Positions 61,511 to 64,000 of a DNA stretch of 64,000 nucleotides are shown one piece after another. Every line of letters begins with the position of its first letter. Positions within the stretch are counted from its first letter, which is position 1. The stretch is from an uncultured Amylibacter sp. (lineage in GTDB: Bacteria > Pseudomonadota > Alphaproteobacteria > Rhodobacterales > Rhodobacteraceae), in assembly GCA_959347425.1 (NCBI GenBank), contig OY365741.1:310001-374000 (forward strand). Reading direction: 5' to 3'. A program made the position numbers and the translations under genes. Below the pieces are notes generated by a model. That model was not told the origin of the DNA. It searched no databases and was given only the letters and a program-made list of their open reading frames with translations.

Positions 61511-62226
61511 CACAAACGCACCCATTTTTAATCGGCAAAAATATGCGCGGCGGCTATGGCAAGGGCGCGGATATTTTGAACGATTGCACTATCAGCGTGG
61601 ATATCGGGCAGATTGCCGTGATAGTCGGTCCGAACGGCGCGGGCAAATCCACCGCTATGAAGGCGATGTTTGGCATGCTAGACCTCCGAGCGGGGCAGGT
61701 TTTACTGGATAATGTGGATATTACCCATCTTGCTCCGCAGGCGCGGGTGACGCAGGGGATGGCGTTTGTTCCGCAAACGAATAACATTTTTACCTCCATG
61801 AGTGTCCATGAAAACCTTGAAATGGGGGCGTTCCTACGCCGTGAGGGGATTGATGAAACCATCGCGCAGATTTACGATTTATTCCCTATTCTGGCGGATA
61901 AACGCGCCCAAAAAGCCGGCGAGCTATCGGGCGGGCAAAGACAACAGGTTGCCGTCGCACGGGCGTTAATGACAAAGCCTCGGCTGCTGATGCTGGACGA
62001 ACCCACGGCGGGAGTCTCACCGATAGTCATGGACGAATTGTTTGACCGTATTATAGAAATCGCGCGGACGGGGATTTCCATTCTTATGGTCGAGCAAAAC
62101 GCCCGCCAAGCCCTGAATATCGCCGATGTCGGCTATGTTCTGGTGCAGGGTGAAAACCGCCGTACTGATAGCGGGCAAGCGTTATTAAACAATCCCGAAG
62201 TGCGCAAAAGTTTCCTAGGAGGATAA
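61507..62226 (+). CDS. livF: Branched-chain amino acid ABC transporter ATPase LivF
   Basis: 239 residues, standard. Seen: Walker A GPNGAGKST, signature LSGGQRQQVAVARALM, Walker B LLMLDEPTAGVSP, and the short LivF C-terminus. Known: second ATPase of the HAAT importer, pairing with LivG. Starts within the livG stop; livH follows after three bases. Confidence 0.94.
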   Translation: MTQTHPFLIGKNMRGGYGKGADILNDCTISVDIGQIAVIVGPNGAGKSTAMKAMFGMLDLRAGQVLLDNVDITHLAPQARVTQGMAFVPQTNNIFTSMSVHENLEMGAFLRREGIDETIAQIYDLFPILADKRAQKAGELSGGQRQQVAVARALMTKPRLLMLDEPTAGVSPIVMDELFDRIIEIARTGISILMVEQNARQALNIADVGYVLVQGENRRTDSGQALLNNPEVRKSFLGG

Positions 62227-62229
62227 ACG

Positions 62230-63252
62230 ATGGACTACCTAATCGATATTATTAATGCCATTGTTTTATTGGCGAATTTCATCTTTGTGCCTGGGCTTAC
62301 CTATGGCAGTCAGCTCGCGCTCGGTGCGCTGGGGGTAACGCTGGTTTATGGGATTTTGCGGTTTTCCAATTTCGCACACGGGGATACGATGGCGTTTGGC
62401 ACGATGCTGGTTGTTATGATAACGTGGGGGTTTAACGCCGCGGGGGTGAGTTTTGGCGCGTTGCCTGTGGCTCTGCTGGCGTTGCCGTTTGGGATTTTGG
62501 GCTGTATAGCCTATGTTTTAGCGACCGACCGCATGGTCTATCGGTTTTATCGCCAACAGAAATCCAACCCTGTGATTTATGTGATAGTCTCTGTGGGTGT
62601 GATGTTTATCACAAACGGGATTGTGCGGTTTATTATCGGGCCTGATAATCAAAACTTTGTTAATGGCGAGCGATTCATCATCCGCGCAAGGGATTTTAAG
62701 ACGGCAACAGGGCTGAGCGAAGGGTTTGCGTTAAAAATGACGCAGGGCTTGACCGTTGTTATAGCCATTCTGGTTGTCGCCCTTTTGTTTTGGTTCTTAA
62801 ACCGCACACGCACAGGCAAATCCATGCGGGCGTTTTCGGATAACGAAGACCTTGCCCTGCTATCGGGTATCAATCCCGACCGAGTCGTCATGATATGCTG
62901 GATTTTGGTCGGAGTATTGGCAACGGTTGCTGGCACGCTCTACGGGCTGGATAAAAGTTTCAAACCCTTTACCTATTTCCAACTGCTATTGCCGATATTC
63001 GCCGCCGCCATATTGGGCGGTTTGGGCAACCCTTTGGGCGCGATAGCGGGCGGGTATATCATCGCCTTTTCCGAAATCATCGTAACCTATCCGTATAAAA
63101 AATTCGTGTTTTACATAAGCGGGCAGAGCTATAATCCCGAATCTTTATTGCAACTTTTGGGAACGAACTATAAATTCTCGGTCAGTTTTGTGATATTGAT
63201 ATTGGTGCTGTTAATCCGCCCAACTGGGATATTCAAAGGAAAGTCTGTATGA
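62230..63252 (+). CDS. livH: Branched-chain amino acid ABC transporter permease LivH
   Basis: 340 residues. Seen: about eight hydrophobic segments, FVPGLTYGSQLALGALGVTLVYGILRFSNFAHGD, RTRTGKSMRAFSDNEDLALLSGINPDRV (EAA-like loop), and AAILGGLGNPLGAIAGGYIIAFSE. Known: one of two inner-membrane subunits of the HAAT importer. GGAGGATAAACG precedes the ATG. livM overlaps its stop by four bases. Confidence 0.94.
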   Translation: MDYLIDIINAIVLLANFIFVPGLTYGSQLALGALGVTLVYGILRFSNFAHGDTMAFGTMLVVMITWGFNAAGVSFGALPVALLALPFGILGCIAYVLATDRMVYRFYRQQKSNPVIYVIVSVGVMFITNGIVRFIIGPDNQNFVNGERFIIRARDFKTATGLSEGFALKMTQGLTVVIAILVVALLFWFLNRTRTGKSMRAFSDNEDLALLSGINPDRVVMICWILVGVLATVAGTLYGLDKSFKPFTYFQLLLPIFAAAILGGLGNPLGAIAGGYIIAFSEIIVTYPYKKFVFYISGQSYNPESLLQLLGTNYKFSVSFVILILVLLIRPTGIFKGKSV

Positions 63253-64000
63253 TGCATATTTCAAACCTAACCCAAACCCGCGCCCCGCTTTATTTTGCCA
63301 TTATGGCGGTTATGTTTATTATCGTGGGACAAATGCAAAGCTGGAATTTGTCGCTGGCGATTTTGAACCTGTGCTTGATTTCGGCTATTATGAGCCTTGG
63401 TATCAATATCCAATGGGGCTATGCTGGGCTGTTTAATGTGGGGATTATGGGGTTTGCCGCGCTGGGCGGTTTGGCTGCGGTGATTATTTCTGCACCCCCC
63501 GTGCCAGAGGCTTGGGATGCTGGCGGAGCGGGTGTTTTGCTATCGGCGGTGATAGCAGGGATTACCAGTATTGCCGCGATTGCCGCGTATAAATTGATGC
63601 CCGCCTCACGGGCGCGAATGGCCGCGATTATCGCGATTTGCCTGATAGGGTTTTTGTCTTCGCGGGGGATGTATATCACCGCCACGGCAGCGATTGAGAA
63701 GGTAGAACCCGCCCGTACGGGCTTTCTGGGCGGGCTAGGCTTGCCTATCGTGCTGGCATGGCCTGTGGGTGGGGCTTTGGCGGGGGCGATAGCGTGGGTG
63801 ATTGGCAAAACCGCCCTGGGCTTGCGTTCCGATTACCTTGCCATTGCCACGCTTGGGATTTCCGAAATCATCGTGGCAGTTATGAAAAACGAGGATTGGA
63901 TGACTCGCGGTGTGAAAAACGTCAATGGTCTGCCCCGCCCCGTGCCTTATGAGATTGATTTACAGCAAGCCCAATGGTTCCTTGATTGGGCGGCGTGGTT
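63249..64000 (+). CDS. livM: Branched-chain amino acid ABC transporter permease LivM (3' end outside window)
   Basis: Open from the ATG at 63249, which overlaps the livH stop (ATGA), through the last base of the window; about 250 codons are seen and the protein continues. Seen: MMHISNLTQTRAPLYFAIMAV, repeated hydrophobic helices, INIQWGYAGLFNVGIMGFAALGG, and GLRSDYLAIATLGISEIIVAVMKNE, both typical of LivM. Known: second membrane subunit of the HAAT importer. Two adjacent Met codons start it; the first makes the overlap. Confidence 0.92.
   Translation, partial: MMHISNLTQTRAPLYFAIMAVMFIIVGQMQSWNLSLAILNLCLISAIMSLGINIQWGYAGLFNVGIMGFAALGGLAAVIISAPPVPEAWDAGGAGVLLSAVIAGITSIAAIAAYKLMPASRARMAAIIAICLIGFLSSRGMYITATAAIEKVEPARTGFLGGLGLPIVLAWPVGGALAGAIAWVIGKTALGLRSDYLAIATLGISEIIVAVMKNEDWMTRGVKNVNGLPRPVPYEIDLQQAQWFLDWAAW

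Noticed and set aside
1..64000. tRNA, rRNA, tmRNA or RNase P genes
   Set aside because: I looked in the gaps for a tRNA T-loop (GGTTCGA) and for tails with CCA and saw none that fit. A covariance search would be needed to exclude them fully.

Overview
The window reads as a chromosomal segment of an alphaproteobacterium, most likely related to Rhodobacterales. The evidence is synteny and protein style: the run ntrY-ntrX-trkA-trkH-hfq-hflX, the group yajC-secD-secF divergent from serS-surE-pcm-nlpD-like, the dacC/tmk/holB/tatD/metallo-hydrolase run, a muramidase plus holin pair like the lysis genes of Rhodobacter gene transfer agents, a LivK of Rhodobacteraceae type, and a probable DMSP lyase. 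The last suggests a marine habitat. Nearly all genes are housekeeping or transport genes. I found no rRNA, tRNA, CRISPR array, transposase or integrase.

Layout. 1-2.4 kb: hydantoinase/oxoprolinase subunits A (partial) and B. 2.5-5.6 kb: a TauE/SafE permease divergent from a DUF442 phosphatase/sulfurtransferase-like protein, then the ammonium transporter amt. 6-15.9 kb: ntrY, ntrX, trkA, trkH, a four-helix-bundle (S23-like) gene, hfq, hflX. 16.7-25.5 kb: rplI-rpsR-rpsF, a FrnE-type DsbA protein, a possible sRNA, a YejA-like peptide-binding protein, a LysE/ArgO exporter with a DUF502 protein, rpsB-tsf. 26-34.4 kb: mtnP, murI, a small lipoprotein, argC-ccmE, endolysin-holin, truA, dacC. 34.4-43.5 kb: tmk, holB, tatD, a PhnP-like hydrolase and a 1722-residue lipoprotein. 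43.5-49.7 kb (minus strand): yajC-secD-secF-tauE-hisC-tyrA and a small membrane protein. 49.8-53.4 kb: serS-surE-pcm-nlpD-like. 53.8-59.1 kb: glcB, gatB, a dddL-like gene and a histidine phosphatase. 59.4 kb to the end: livK-livG-livF-livH-livM.

The striking feature lies between the genes. About ten intergenic loci carry copies of a mosaic repeat of roughly 250-900 bp, and two more carry a smaller second family. Each is bounded by short AT-rich tandem arrays. The array after the upstream gene and the array before the downstream gene are reverse complements, so each element could fold into a long hairpin. The array type differs between loci, but at nearly every locus the two ends match. Arrays often supply the stop codon and last residues of neighbouring genes (glcB, dddL, tmk, hyuA, mtnP and others). 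One cassette bounded the same way holds a real gene, the four-helix-bundle protein, between trkH and hfq. I did not recognise this element family.

A second theme is a surface lipoprotein family. The 1722-residue protein has a Cys-rich N-terminal region followed by six copies of a glycine-rich domain, and the small lipoprotein downstream of murI is a single-domain relative. A third theme is long low-complexity charged tails on S2, S6, L9, Hfq, YajC, DUF502 and NtrX.
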